In this document: positions 10,252 through 20,922 of the stretch, piece by piece
Numbering within the stretch: position 1 is the first letter of the stretch
How the letters are laid out: every line of letters starts with the position of its first letter
Assembly: GCA_032718865.1 (NCBI GenBank)
Contig: JALUTQ010000046.1
Span: 992,001-1,056,000, forward strand
DNA length: 64,000 nt
Source: Tilletia caries
Taxonomy: Eukaryota > Basidiomycota > Exobasidiomycetes > Tilletiales > Tilletiaceae
Direction of reading: 5' to 3'
Position numbers and translations under genes: made by a program
Notes under the pieces: model-generated
Databases searched by the model: none
The model's input: the letters and a program-made list of their open reading frames with translations, nothing else
What the model was told of the DNA's origin: nothing

Positions 10252-13200
10252 ATGGCTCCCATTACTCGGCAGGAGCAGCGGGTCTCCATGCGTGGAAATG
10301 GTCCCTCCACCACTGATCTTGCTCTCCACCAGATCCTGGATGAGTTTGACAACTGTGAGTCTCGGGCATGGCTCTGAAATCGAAGTCTAGAAGCGCCGTG
10401 CTGAAAAGGTACCTCCCTCTTGCCTCCCGTCTGTAGACAAGAAGATGATGGCCGCGCAGAACAGGGACATCATCAAGACTAACATATTCGGACAGGGTCG
10501 AATTCGCCATCTAGAGGACCAAGTCACCGCCCTCGAGGAGAAAATCACAATCCAGACAGCAGGCAAGACAAGAGCCGAAGCTCGCGCGCAACGACTTGAG
10601 CACCAGCTCGAATGCATACACATTGCTTTCGACTATCTTGCCAAGAATATGACGGGCAATCGTCCCTCCGGCACCAACGCAATTTCGGCGGACGATCATC
10701 TTCGGAGAGGCGGGACGAGTCCACCTCATCTGCCACCCCCTCCGACCCATGCACCGTCGAACTCGGTGAAAATCGACCCGTCTGCCTTACCGGCGGGAGT
10801 CGTACGACCAGTCGCCCGGCCACCAGCTTTCGCACTTGGGAGAGTGCAGGAGGAACTTACCGCAACATCATTCCTGTCACTGCCACAACAGCAAAACGAA
10901 CAGTCGCAATACATGTACGGACCCGTTGGTAACGAGGGCAACGACCACTCATACCTCCTCTATCCACCCCTTCCTTCGCCGTCGTGCACCGAAAGCTCGA
11001 GTGCCCCCTCCCCCGTCCGAACACCCGACCTCGAATACATGACTCTACCGCTGAGTCTGCAATCAACAGCGCCTTTATCAGCATTGGGAGGGCTCAACAT
11101 TCGCATCGAGCCGGACGAGTTCGGGGAGATCGATCTGTCCCAACCTCCTCGGCCACCCTCACGGCCCGGTCTTGTGCGCTCAGACGGTACCGCATGGTCC
11201 GTTAACAGCACTCCGGTGCAACCATCTTCAGGTTTCACACAGGATAAAGTCATCATTTCGAACACAGGCACATCGGAGTCACCAAACAGCACCATTCGAG
11301 TCACCGTTCGGAAACGAATGCAGGGACGCACAGGAGCCTTGATGCCTGCTCCGTCCTCTACCACGGCTCGCCCATCTGTCGTCGGGCCGTCCTCGCCTTG
11401 GTCGACCGCAGAAGATGGGAAAGGAGAGCCGAAAAATGCTACCGATCTCGCCGAACAAGCCGTCCGCTTTGCGCTGGCCGATACTTCCAACACTCACACC
11501 ATCCGAGGAGATGCCTTGTACAATACGAAGATGGGCAAGGAACAGACAGCGGCCCTCGCTATCCGGGGCAAGTCTCGCTTTAAGGGCAGTTCGGATTCGT
11601 ATGAGCATGTCGACACACCCGTCCTGCGGCCATCCTTTGACCTTCCAAGTCCGGGTCAGTACCATCCAATTATTATTTCTTAGTGTTGAATCAAACTTGA
11701 GCTTACCCTATTCTCTCCAACAGAAGAACAAAGCTCCAACGCCGACCGCTTCGCAACCATACCTTCCGTGCGGAAACGAAAGATGGCACCCGAACCAACT
11801 CGGCCTTTGCAGATCCGAAACAGGAGCCGGAGCGAGGACTCCTGCGTCTGCATGTCCAGAGTCTGTAAGTGCACCGGCACAAGACAACACGCGGCCAATT
11901 GCGACTGTACGCCTTGTGCATGCGGTGCTGATCCCGGCACACCCAGCGAGATCGGTTCGGCTACGCCCCGCGGGCAGAATGTGCCGTTACCGTTCCACCA
12001 GGACTGCTCCGTGCCGACAGCAGACCAGAGCGCTGCCCACGTCCCTGACCGAAAAGCTGTCGACCGAAATGCCGATGATCGCCAAAAGGAGGAGGAGGAA
12101 GAAGAGGAAGCGAACGATCGGGGTGAAGACAATCATGATTATGAGGAGGAGGAGGAGGAAGAGGAGGAGTTCTCGACGTCCGGTCGGCCCTCACGCCGAG
12201 CGCGGAAGGAGGTCAACTATGCCCTTCCAAAGCTGAACACGAAAATGCGCAAGCCTCAGTCGGAGGTGGTAGCGGGGGATGCATCTGGATCAGGATCGGG
12301 ATCGGCACGCTCGAGCACCAGCTCCCGACTGAGCCATGCGAGCTCCTCATCATCGTTGAGTCGGAGGTCGTCTGCCAATTCGGCACTTCGGGCGGTCGCT
12401 ATGGTTGCAGCGGCACAGGGGAAGAGGACCCCCAAGCCGGCTGAGGACAACAAGACAGCTGTAGCAGGATCGGCAGTTGCGGCAGCAGCGGCGCACCTGG
12501 TTCCATTAGACCGTCAGCGCAGTCGGAGTCGGAGCTCGAGCTCGGATGTCTCGATTATGAGCTTCACTTCGAACTCGAGTGGGACCCCACTTGTGCGGTC
12601 GCCTGTGATGCCGGAGTATGTGGAAGAGGAAGGGGAAGGCACGGCTGCTTCGTCCTCGGTCGTCGGTTTTTCCATGAGTCGACAGAATTCGAGGGATACG
12701 GTCGTGGGAGGTGCGGGTGCGGGTGGGGTAGAGGATCGGTCGGCAGGCTCTTCGACAACGGTCATACCCACGGAGACAACTTTGCGGTCTGACTCCCCCG
12801 CCGTCAACGGGGATGAAGTGCTCACGACGTCGTCGTCGTCGTCGTCGTCGCGCCCGACTCGACGGTCGGCGGCTGCTGTGAAGTATGTGCTTCCGAAGCT
12901 TAATACGAAGATCAGGAAACCGGATGCGGCGGCGGCGGAGGTGGCGGTGCCGAAGAAGCGGACCTCGACTGTTAAGGTGGTTGCACGGAGTGTGCAGGTC
13001 AAGGACAAGGTGGAGCCTGCAGCACAGGAGAAGGGAAGGAGGGCGGCACCAGGAGGGAAAACAGCGCATAACGTAGGACACAGTGATTACAATGCGAGCA
13101 GTGGTCACGAGGATGATGACACTGAAGAAGAAGAAGAGGACGAGCAGGAGAACGACGGCGGCCACGCTGAGCGCGGCCACGAATCAGCGAGCGTCTCTGC

Positions 13201-14269
13201 GAACATAGCATACTACTCGACTCGGACGCTGCGCAAATCGGTGATTCCGAGCTACGTGCAGCCGAAGCTGAACACGAAGATGCGCAAGCCGGATTCGGTA
13301 CCCCTTCGTTCTTCTGGTAGTAACAGCCATATTGCTGGTGCTGGAGCAGCGTCGGCAACGCCTACTGCTGGAGGCTCGACGACGAAGGCGACCCTGGGTT
13401 TCGGTTCGGGATCAAGGTCGAGGTCGGGGTCAGGATTGGCAACGGCACTAGTTACTGAGTCGCCTAAGCGAAAGAGTGCTCGGAGGTCGATGAGCACGGG
13501 GAACTTACTCGACAGCCCCTCAAGACTTACTACCTCCCGCTCTTCCTCCTCCGGCTCTTCCTCATCAATCAACAACAACAACAATAACGTCAACAACAAG
13601 GGCTCCACAAAGAGTCTAGGTCGCGCTGCCACTACTTCGACTTCGATGGGTTCGTTGTCGACTTCGCTTGATTCGAGCGTTGGTGCTGCGGCCTCGGCGG
13701 CGGCGGCGAGGACGAGTCTGCATGCGATGCTTACGCATACTGCGCGTGAGCGGTCTGGCTCGAGTACGAGTTCGGGGAGTACGGTTAGGGGTGCTGGGCC
13801 TGTTAAGCGGGGGTTGTGGGCTGATGATGATGATGATGAAGAGGAGGAGGAGGAGCAGGTAGAGGAGGAGCTTAGGGGGGATGGGGAGGATGAAGAGGGG
13901 GAGAGCGATGAGTCATCTGGTCTTTCGGCGGTCCCGGGGGAGGAGGAAGGCGAGGGAGGAGAAGAGAGTGAGGAAGAAGAAGATGAGGACGACGACGACG
14001 CCGGGTACGAGGAAGAAGAAGAAGAGGCAGGCAACACCGCCTTCATCGACACGTACGACGACCGTATGGACCCGTTCTACATGAGTGACCCACCCCTCGA
14101 ACAGGAGGAGCAAGGCGAGCGGATGACGAACAGGGACAACGAGGAGGAGGAAGGGAGGCAATCACGGTTCGACGCGGACTCTACGGCGGGCTCCTCGGTC
14201 TTTGCTGTCGGGTCGGCCAGCATTGATCCGGACATGAGCGGGTACGACTCTACCGTCGGTCCTTATTGA
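10252..14269 (+). CDS. sgo1: Shugoshin, protector of centromeric cohesin, with three SGO motifs (1288 aa)
   Basis: Exons 10252-10354, 10437-11654 and 11724-14269; introns GTGAGT..TAG and GTCAGT..CAG, phases consistent. Residues about 34-90 form the shugoshin N-terminal coiled coil (YKKMMAAQNRDIIKTN, then RIRHLEDQVTALEEK), the known dimerisation and PP2A-B' binding region. The basic C-terminal SGO motif, which reads phosphorylated histone H2A, occurs three times: RRARKEVNYALPKLNTKMRK (about 12184-12258), RRSAAAVKYVLPKLNTKIRK (about 12850-12926) and SVIPSYVQPKLNTKMRK (about 13216-13294). Known shugoshins carry one. The copies are separated by Ser-rich and acidic runs, and an acidic tail follows. 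A GTAAGT at 11865 sits in a Cys-rich stretch, but no acceptor downstream keeps the frame, so I read through it. Identity is strong because both ends of the family signature are present. Confidence 0.88.
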
Positions 14270-14736
14270 TCTCGGAGGAGGGGCGCCAGATTGGCAGCAC
14301 AACACAGTCTTTCTTCGCATTCTATTCTATCTTATCTTAACCCGTATTCAGCAGGGCCAGCAAAGCACGCACCGCACTCCCGGGCAGGCAGGCATGTTAC
14401 ATAAACGTCTGCCATCTCTGTTCACTCACTACCCTTCGTTCATTTTCTTTTGTTCCTCTTCTTCTTCTTCTTTGTCGTTGGACGTGCAATCGTTGGTAAC
14501 ACACACACACACAAATGTAAGGCATTTCGAATCCGCAGACGGAGAAACAGGACGGTCTGCTGTTGTGGTTGGCTGGGGCCGCGGGGCCGTATGCAGGCAC
14601 GGGGGGGGGGGGCTTCGATTCCTTGGGTCGCGATACGAGGGTACGGATGAAGGCGTGTTTTGAACAAGATCTAAGGCAAACAAGGGGAGAGGAAGGAGGA
14701 GAAAGACGGGAAACCGCAGAGTCGAAAAGAGGGTCT
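14270..14736. other. Convergent spacer between shugoshin and bystin genes
   Basis: This holds two 3' UTRs, a short ACACAC run near 14503 and a run of 12 G at 14601-14612. I see no supported gene. Confidence 0.65.
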
Positions 14737-16632
14737 TTAGTCGGACATGATCTCCGAGACGCCATCGAAGGAGTCATTATCGTCGTCGTCCATGGGCTCG
14801 TCGAGCATCTCCCCTCGTGCGGCACCCGTGGTGAGCTCACGGCGGACCTCGGGGGAGATGCCGGGGTGTGTCTGGACGCGGAGTAAATCGACGAGTGCCG
14901 CTTTTTGGTCGGGTGTGAGATCTTGCTTGTATCTGTTGTCAATGGGGGAGATGGGGATCAGTTAACCGTGAGTGCTCCTAAGGGGGGGGAAGAAAGGGGG
15001 ACTAACCTCTGAGCAAAGACAAGCAAACTCTGATGCCAAAGAACCGGCATCCTCCTCTCCCCCGCCCCCACACCCGCAACCCCACTCCGATCACCCTCAA
15101 CCCCACTACCCTCCTGCGAAAACTTGAGGAAGTGGAAGACGAGGGCGTCGACGACCTTGTAGGGCAGGGCGTACTTCTTGTCGAGGAGGACTCGGATCAG
15201 GAGCGAGGTTGGGCCTGTGTATTCCATCTCGGCCAGCCGGAGCAGGGCGGCGGCGGAGTGGAGGACGGGGATGGATACTTTTGTGAGGACGGAGGCTACG
15301 ATCGCGGCTTCTTTGAGGGTGAGGGTGCCGCTCTGTAGAATTTTTTTTGACAGCTGTCAGCCGGAAATCCATAGAGGAAACGGGGGAGGGAAGGAAGGAA
15401 GGTCAAGACATACCTCGCAAAGCGGAAACAGCAACCCCTTGAAGAAAGCAGCAGGTTTATAAAGCCCCTTCTTCAACGCCTCATAAATCTGGTAACTCGT
15501 CTTCCCCTCGTCCCTGATCTCGTTCCTGAACTTGTCGAGAAGGACAAGATCGAAGAACTTCTGGGTTTGGGACGCTTTCAGGTTGGAGACGAAGATCTTG
15601 GTGGCGGCGAGGGTTGCGTGGGGCGTCCATGTTTCTGGGTTTGTGATGTAGAGCACGGTTTCCCAGGAGGGGAGGGAGGGGACGATTTTGAAGGCTTTAG
15701 GGAGAGGGCCGGATTTGTAGCGGGAGAGGAGCTCGCCGACTCTTTGAACGCAAAAGAGCGAAAGTTTAGTCGGACGTGGTCCTCGGCGCGAGAAAGGAAA
15801 AAAAAAGGGGAAAGGAATGGGAAACTCACTTGGTATATACCTCGATGACCTTGGGATTGATACCAGGGGGCATAGGTCGCTCCTTCTGTTCACCAGGCTC
15901 GTCCAAGGATCCCGCCTTGAAGGTAACTTTCCCCCCACCGCTGATCTTGTCGGCCTCTTCGATCTTGGCCATGATCATGTCTGCCAGACTGGATCCACCG
16001 CGACGCGCGCCTCCGGCCCCGAGATCGTGTTCGTCGTCGTGATCGGCTGCTGCTGCGCCGAGGCGTGCGAGGAGTTGGGTGTCGGAAGGGTCGATTTCGA
16101 GTTCTTCGTAGACTTCTTCGTCTTCGCCTGCGTCTTCTGGGAAGTCGTCATCGTCGTCATCGTCCTCGTGATCGTCGGCTGTTCTTCTTTGAGGGACATT
16201 GTCGTCATCGTCATCGTCATCTTCTGGCATGTCGGCCTTGCTATGCCTGATGCGTGCTAAGGAGGAGGAGGAGGAGGCTTGTGGAGGTTGAGGTTGAGCT
16301 GGACCGGCTTGCTCTCGGTCGATCTCGTCCTGCTGTTCGCGTGCGAGGCGGAGGATGTTGCGTGAGAGACGTGGGTCGATGTATGAGGATCGCTGGAGAC
16401 TGCCTGCGGAGGTTGCGCCTGAGATCATGGCGACGGGCGCTGCTGGCTGGTCGTCTCCGTCGGCAGCGGGTGTGTGTTTCTTGTGCTTGCGTCTACCGGG
16501 GGCGGATACGGTGCCGTACTTTGCGATGACGTCGTCCTCCCTGAGCTGTGCGTGGAGGGGGTCATGGCGCGCGCCCTTGGCTGTGGCGGGGTTCTTCTTG
16601 GCCGTCTTTGTGGATGAAGGAGCGCGAGGCAT
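14737..16632 (-). CDS. enp1: Bystin / Enp1, 40S ribosomal subunit biogenesis factor (550 aa)
   Basis: Exons 16632-15830, 15741-15414, 15332-15007 and 14932-14737; all introns are GT-AG and the frame is closed by TAA at 14737. The C-terminal two thirds match bystin closely: [94 protein letters not shown] and [20 protein letters not shown]. Bystin/Enp1 is a nucleolar and cytoplasmic pre-40S assembly factor needed for 18S rRNA processing. The N-terminal third is acidic and variable, as is usual. I chose the ATG giving [13 protein letters not shown]; the frame is open further upstream, but that part has no family resemblance. The gene is divergent from the GH47 gene. Confidence 0.95.
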
Positions 16633-17005
16633 GATCAGCAGATGGGTGTGTGTGAGTGGAAGGAAGTGAGAGACAGCTCGCTCACAAAAATTTGGGAAGG
16701 TCGGGCAAGTATTCTCGCGACAGGGTGTTGCTGTGTGGTGGTGCCAGTGCCAGTCACGTGATGCAAAGCTTGTCCCCGCATCGGGAACCTTCGCTTGTGC
16801 ATGGTGATTGGTGCCGCGCTGTTCGGGCTCTTGGCTTCCCAGTTCCCAGCTAGTTCCCACCTTCGCTGTTCGCATGCTCGCAGCTCTCTTGGGCCCGCAC
16901 ACTGATCACTCTGACTTTGACTTCCACTTCCACGCAGCTCCCCCAGCCCCCTCGACAGACTGGCCAATCTGGCGACCGACAACAGCGAGCACGGTATCGA
17001 CGGCC

Positions 17006-17046
<41 letters not shown>

Positions 17047-17124
17047 CGCGATAGCACCGGCACCGGCACCGGCACCACCCCCACCCTCCGTCACCGCACG
17101 CCACACTCTCATTCATACACAGAC
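16633..17124. promoter_or_regulatory. Divergent promoter region of bystin and GH47 mannosidase, with CACGAC repeat
   Basis: About 490 bases lie between two outward-facing start codons. At about 17006-17046 there is a near-perfect CACGAC hexamer array, followed by an ACCGGC array at about 17055-17078. Both lie in the presumed 5' leader of the mannosidase gene. Confidence 0.6.
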
Positions 17125-20100
17125 ATGCCCAGCGACATCTCATACATACCCCTCCCCTCACACACAGACGCACGCAGCCCAGGCGCAGGCTTCACACGCA
17201 CCTCCTCACGCCGCACCCCGCTCTTCACGCGCTCACGCATCCTCATCGGCATCGCCCTCCTCTCCACCTTACTCCTCGCACAGCTCTTCTACTTCAGAGA
17301 CGACATCCTCACCAAGCACAGACTCGCCGTCTTGCAGTCATACTCCCGTACGTCTCTCCTCTCTCTCTCTGTGGGCATCATCTGTCCCAAACACGCTCAC
17401 TCGCCCTCCTTCCCACAGCATGGCAAAAAACAGAGCCAGCAGGAATTCCAGCAGGCGCACAGTACATCGGGCCCGTCGCAGTCGTAACACCCTCATCATC
17501 ACCCGTCGCCCCGCCCCCTTCCTCCAACAATCCAGCAGCACCAGCAAGCAAGCCCCACCCAGATGAGAACAAAGGCTTCGCACCACTAACAGCAGCAAAA
17601 CACCTCACCCAAGCCGCCTTCCCAGCCGCATACTTCGGCAACGGGCACAACTGGGACTCCCTCTACCCAGACGGAAACCCACACCACGGCGTCATCCCCG
17701 CCCGGCTGCTCTCCATCCTCGAAAAGGAGCCCTCCCCACAGCGGCCGCCTGCACCACAAAAAAAGGCACCCACTATCACCCCGGAAATGTGGACGCTCCA
17801 CCTCTGGGACCCGGCCACCCACGGCAGCAAGACTTCTTTCGAGGATAACGAACGCGCGGATATGCAGACTGTCGAGAACGACTGGCGCGAATCACCCTGG
17901 AACACATGGACACCCCCGCTCTCCGACCTCCGCAAAGAAGCCGCGCCCAAGACTCCACTGCCCAAGGTCCAGTTCCCCTTCGCCAACCCGGGCAGGTACA
18001 GCGGGAACAGCGTCGACCCCGCTGCGGAGGAGCTCGCCAAGAAGCGTCAGCGCTTGGTTAGGAATGCCTTCTTGCACGCCTGGGAGGGCTATAAGGCCAA
18101 AGCGTGGGGACATGACGAGGTCGCGCCCGTGTCCGGCAGGCATAATGATAACTTCAACGGATGGGGCGCCACGCCCGTCGACGTCCTGGACACCTTACTC
18201 GTCCTTGACCTTCCGGATGAGTATGACTATGCGCGCCAACATGTGCGTGACGTTGATTTCCATCTCGTCGGTGGGACGCGCTCTGCGTATGGCAGCGCCG
18301 ATGGCCAGATTCCTGTATTCGAGACGGCCATTCGATACCTGGGAGGCCTCCTCTCCGCGTACGACCTCTCCGGCGACGAGCTCATGAAGCACCGCGCCGA
18401 AGAGCTCGCACAGCTCATCATGCCCGCCTTCGAGACCTACAGCGGCGTCCCCCTCGGCCGCGTCAAGATGCTCGGCCAAGCGCACAGCCATATGAACTCC
18501 GGCAACCCGGTGCTGGCCGAGGCGGGCAGTTTGCTCCTTGAGTTCACCCGGCTGTGGCAGGTCACCGGCAATCGGACGTACTTTGATCGCGTGCAGCGTG
18601 TGACGGATTTCCTGGATAAGAACATCACCTCGGGTCGGACCGGCGCGTTGTTTGGTGTTGACCTGAGCCCGGACCATCACCGGACCAGCGGGATCGTGAC
18701 TTTTGGAGGAAGGGCGGATTCCTACTACGAATATCTCATCAAGGAGTACCAGCTCATGGGCGGCCGGCTGGCCCAGTACGGCCGGATGTACTCGGACTCA
18801 ATCGAGTCCGCGAAGAAGTACCTGATGCGCGAAGTCTCCGTCGTGCCCAACGCCCCCTCGCTTTTCAACATCGGCGAGACGTATGGCGCGTTCTCGGAGC
18901 CGAGCATGAAGCTCGAACATCTGGCCTCGTTCGCGGGTGGGATGCTTGGGCTGGGTTCGAAGTTGTTGCCGGATCGCGCGGGGGATTTGGAGCAGGCGAT
19001 TAGGTACTCCGAGACGTGTTATTGGGCTTATAATTCGTCGGTTACCGGTTTGGGCCCGGAGGATCTGATCTTTGATTCGAATCCGAGTGGGAAGAAGAAG
19101 AAGAAGAAGAGGACGACGACGACGAAGACGGGGATGGAGTCGCTTGCGGGTGTGAAGTCGACTTCGCCCGCTGCAGGGGGCGAGTTGGTGGAGGAGCGAG
19201 GCGACGAGGCGACACGTGGTACCACCGTCGTCGGCACAGCAGCCCGTGCCCTCGCCGACGCCGTGAAATCCATCGTCCTAACCGAGCGCTTCCCCCCCTT
19301 CCCCGTCGGCGTCCGCTCCTCCTCGACGACGTACCGGAACCGGCCCGAGACGATCGAGAGCGTGTTCTACATGTGGCGGATCACGGGCGACCCTGCGTGG
19401 CGGGAGAGGGGGTGGCAGATGTTTGCCAGCTGGGTTACGCACTCTATGACGGATTGGGGGTTTTCGAGTCTGGGGAGCGTTTATGACGTTCCGGCTTATA
19501 AGACGGATTCGCAGGAGAGTTATACGTTTGCGGAGACTTTTAAGTATTATGTGAGTTGCTGCCTTATGTTTTTGAGAAGGATAAGGCTGACTCCTTTCGC
19601 TTTACCCCTTGTGCCCTTTTCCTCAGTATCTTCTCTTTTCTCCTCCTGAACTCATCTCTCTGGATGTGAGTTTGCGATCCTTCACATTTGTCGCAGTTAG
19701 TATTTCGCTGACATTTAAAACGGCGTCCCCCTTCTTTTCACAATCCAGCACTACGTCTTCACAACCGAAGCCCACCCCTTCCTCGTCCCCCAAAACGGCG
19801 AATACACCCGGCCCGGCCACGGCCCGCGCAAATTCTGGACCCCCGCACCCGCCGACGCCAGCGCCAGCGCCAGCGACCCACACACCCCACCCCCGACCTC
19901 GCACCTCTACTCAGGCGGCGAGAACGGGCCCGTGGGCGGGCTGACGCACGTGCAGAAGTCATACGTGTACTCCGGCTGGAAGGCGGCCCATATGCGTCGG
20001 GCGCTTGTGGACGTGGCGGAGCGGAGCGAACGGGAGGGGACGCCGAGGGTGTTGATGGCGGCGCTTGTAGAGGCCAGTAGGACGGATCAGGAGAATGCTG

Positions 20101-20711
20101 AGAAGGCTGCTGCTGCTGCTGCTGCTTCTCCTAGTGCAACGGCGGGAGCGGTGCCGGGGATTTTGGACGTCGAAGTCCTCCAGAAGGTACTGGTCCACCT
20201 CATCGAGGCGGACCAAGTCTCGGAGGAGCTGGTCGAGGAGCGCGAGTGGGAGAAGCGTGGGGAGCAAAGGGAGGGGGGTGAGGCGGAACGGTTGGCGTTG
20301 TTGACCGCGAGGGCGGAGGAGAGGGTTGATGTGCAGCGGTTCGTCGGCGCGATTCGGGCGATTTTGGAGCCTGTTGTTGGGAGTGCTGCAGCGGCGCCAG
20401 CCCCGGCGCAGGCGCCGGAGACTGTCGTGGCTGGGACAGAGACGGGCTCGGAGGAAGTCGCACGGTCGCAAGAGGACGCGGTGCTGGACGAGCGGGCGGT
20501 GGCGGTGGTGGAAGAGGAGGGGGTTGGGGTTGAGGAGTCAGTACCGGAGGTGACGGTGGAGATTGTGGAAGATACCATTGGGCTGCAGCATATGTGGGAC
20601 CGGGATCACGACGGAGGACTGCGGCGGGCGGAGGAGGAGGAGGGGGGGCGTGAGGTGCTCTTCGGGGGCGCCGAGGAGGAGGAGGAGGATGTGTTCCACG
20701 ACTCGGAGTAA
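17125..20711 (+). CDS. GH47 class I alpha-1,2-mannosidase, type II membrane protein, with C-terminal EF-hand-like loop (1118 aa)
   Basis: Exons 17125-17347, 17419-19550, 19627-19665 (a 39-base micro-exon) and 19749-20711. A short cytosolic N terminus precedes a hydrophobic anchor (ILIGIALLSTLLLAQLFYF, residues about 33-51), as in Golgi/ER type II mannosidases. Catalytic-domain blocks include FNGWGATPVDVLDTLLVLDL, ETAIRYLGGLLSAYDLSGDE, NPVLAEAGSLLLEFTRLWQV, GGRADSYYEYLIKEYQLMGG, YRNRPETIESVFYMWRITGD, TFKYYYLLFSPPELISLD and the closing TEAHPF. The family trims alpha-1,2-mannose from N-glycans using bound calcium. A Lys/Thr-rich insertion of about 70 residues interrupts the domain after EDLIFDSNPSG. 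After TEAHPF a further 300 or so residues, rich in Ala and Glu, end with DRDHDGGLRRAE, which fits an EF-hand loop. Whether it acts in early-Golgi trimming or ER quality control cannot be settled from sequence alone. Confidence 0.92.
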
Positions 20712-20922
20712 AAAAAAGGGAAAGGAAGGTTTTGCAAATCTGCCCCCCACCGTCGACCGTCCCTCTCTCAACCTGGATCCTCCTTGGTCACCGCACTTCC
20801 ATCCATCCATTCATTCTTTCTGGCGTAACAATCTGTATCCCTTCTCTTCTTTCACTTTCGCAACAGCCCCTTGGCCGCTTTTTTTTATTTCCCTTCCTGT
20901 TTCCGCTGTCGGCCACCTGCAT
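20712..20922. other. 3' flank of GH47 gene
   Basis: AT-richer UTR-like sequence with pyrimidine runs. There is no coding signal. Confidence 0.6.

Noticed and set aside
11865..11977. Intron in shugoshin starting at GTAAGT 11865
   Set aside because: The AG acceptors I tried downstream (near 11946, 11950 and 11977) all break the frame leading into the SGO motifs, while read-through keeps it.
13252..14052. Ser-rich open frame opposite shugoshin
   Set aside because: The poly-Ser runs are the antisense of Asp/Glu-rich GAG/GAT codons; there is no start context or homology.
16633..16902. N-terminal extension of bystin upstream of 16632
   Set aside because: The frame is open but bears no resemblance to bystin, and it lies in the divergent promoter.
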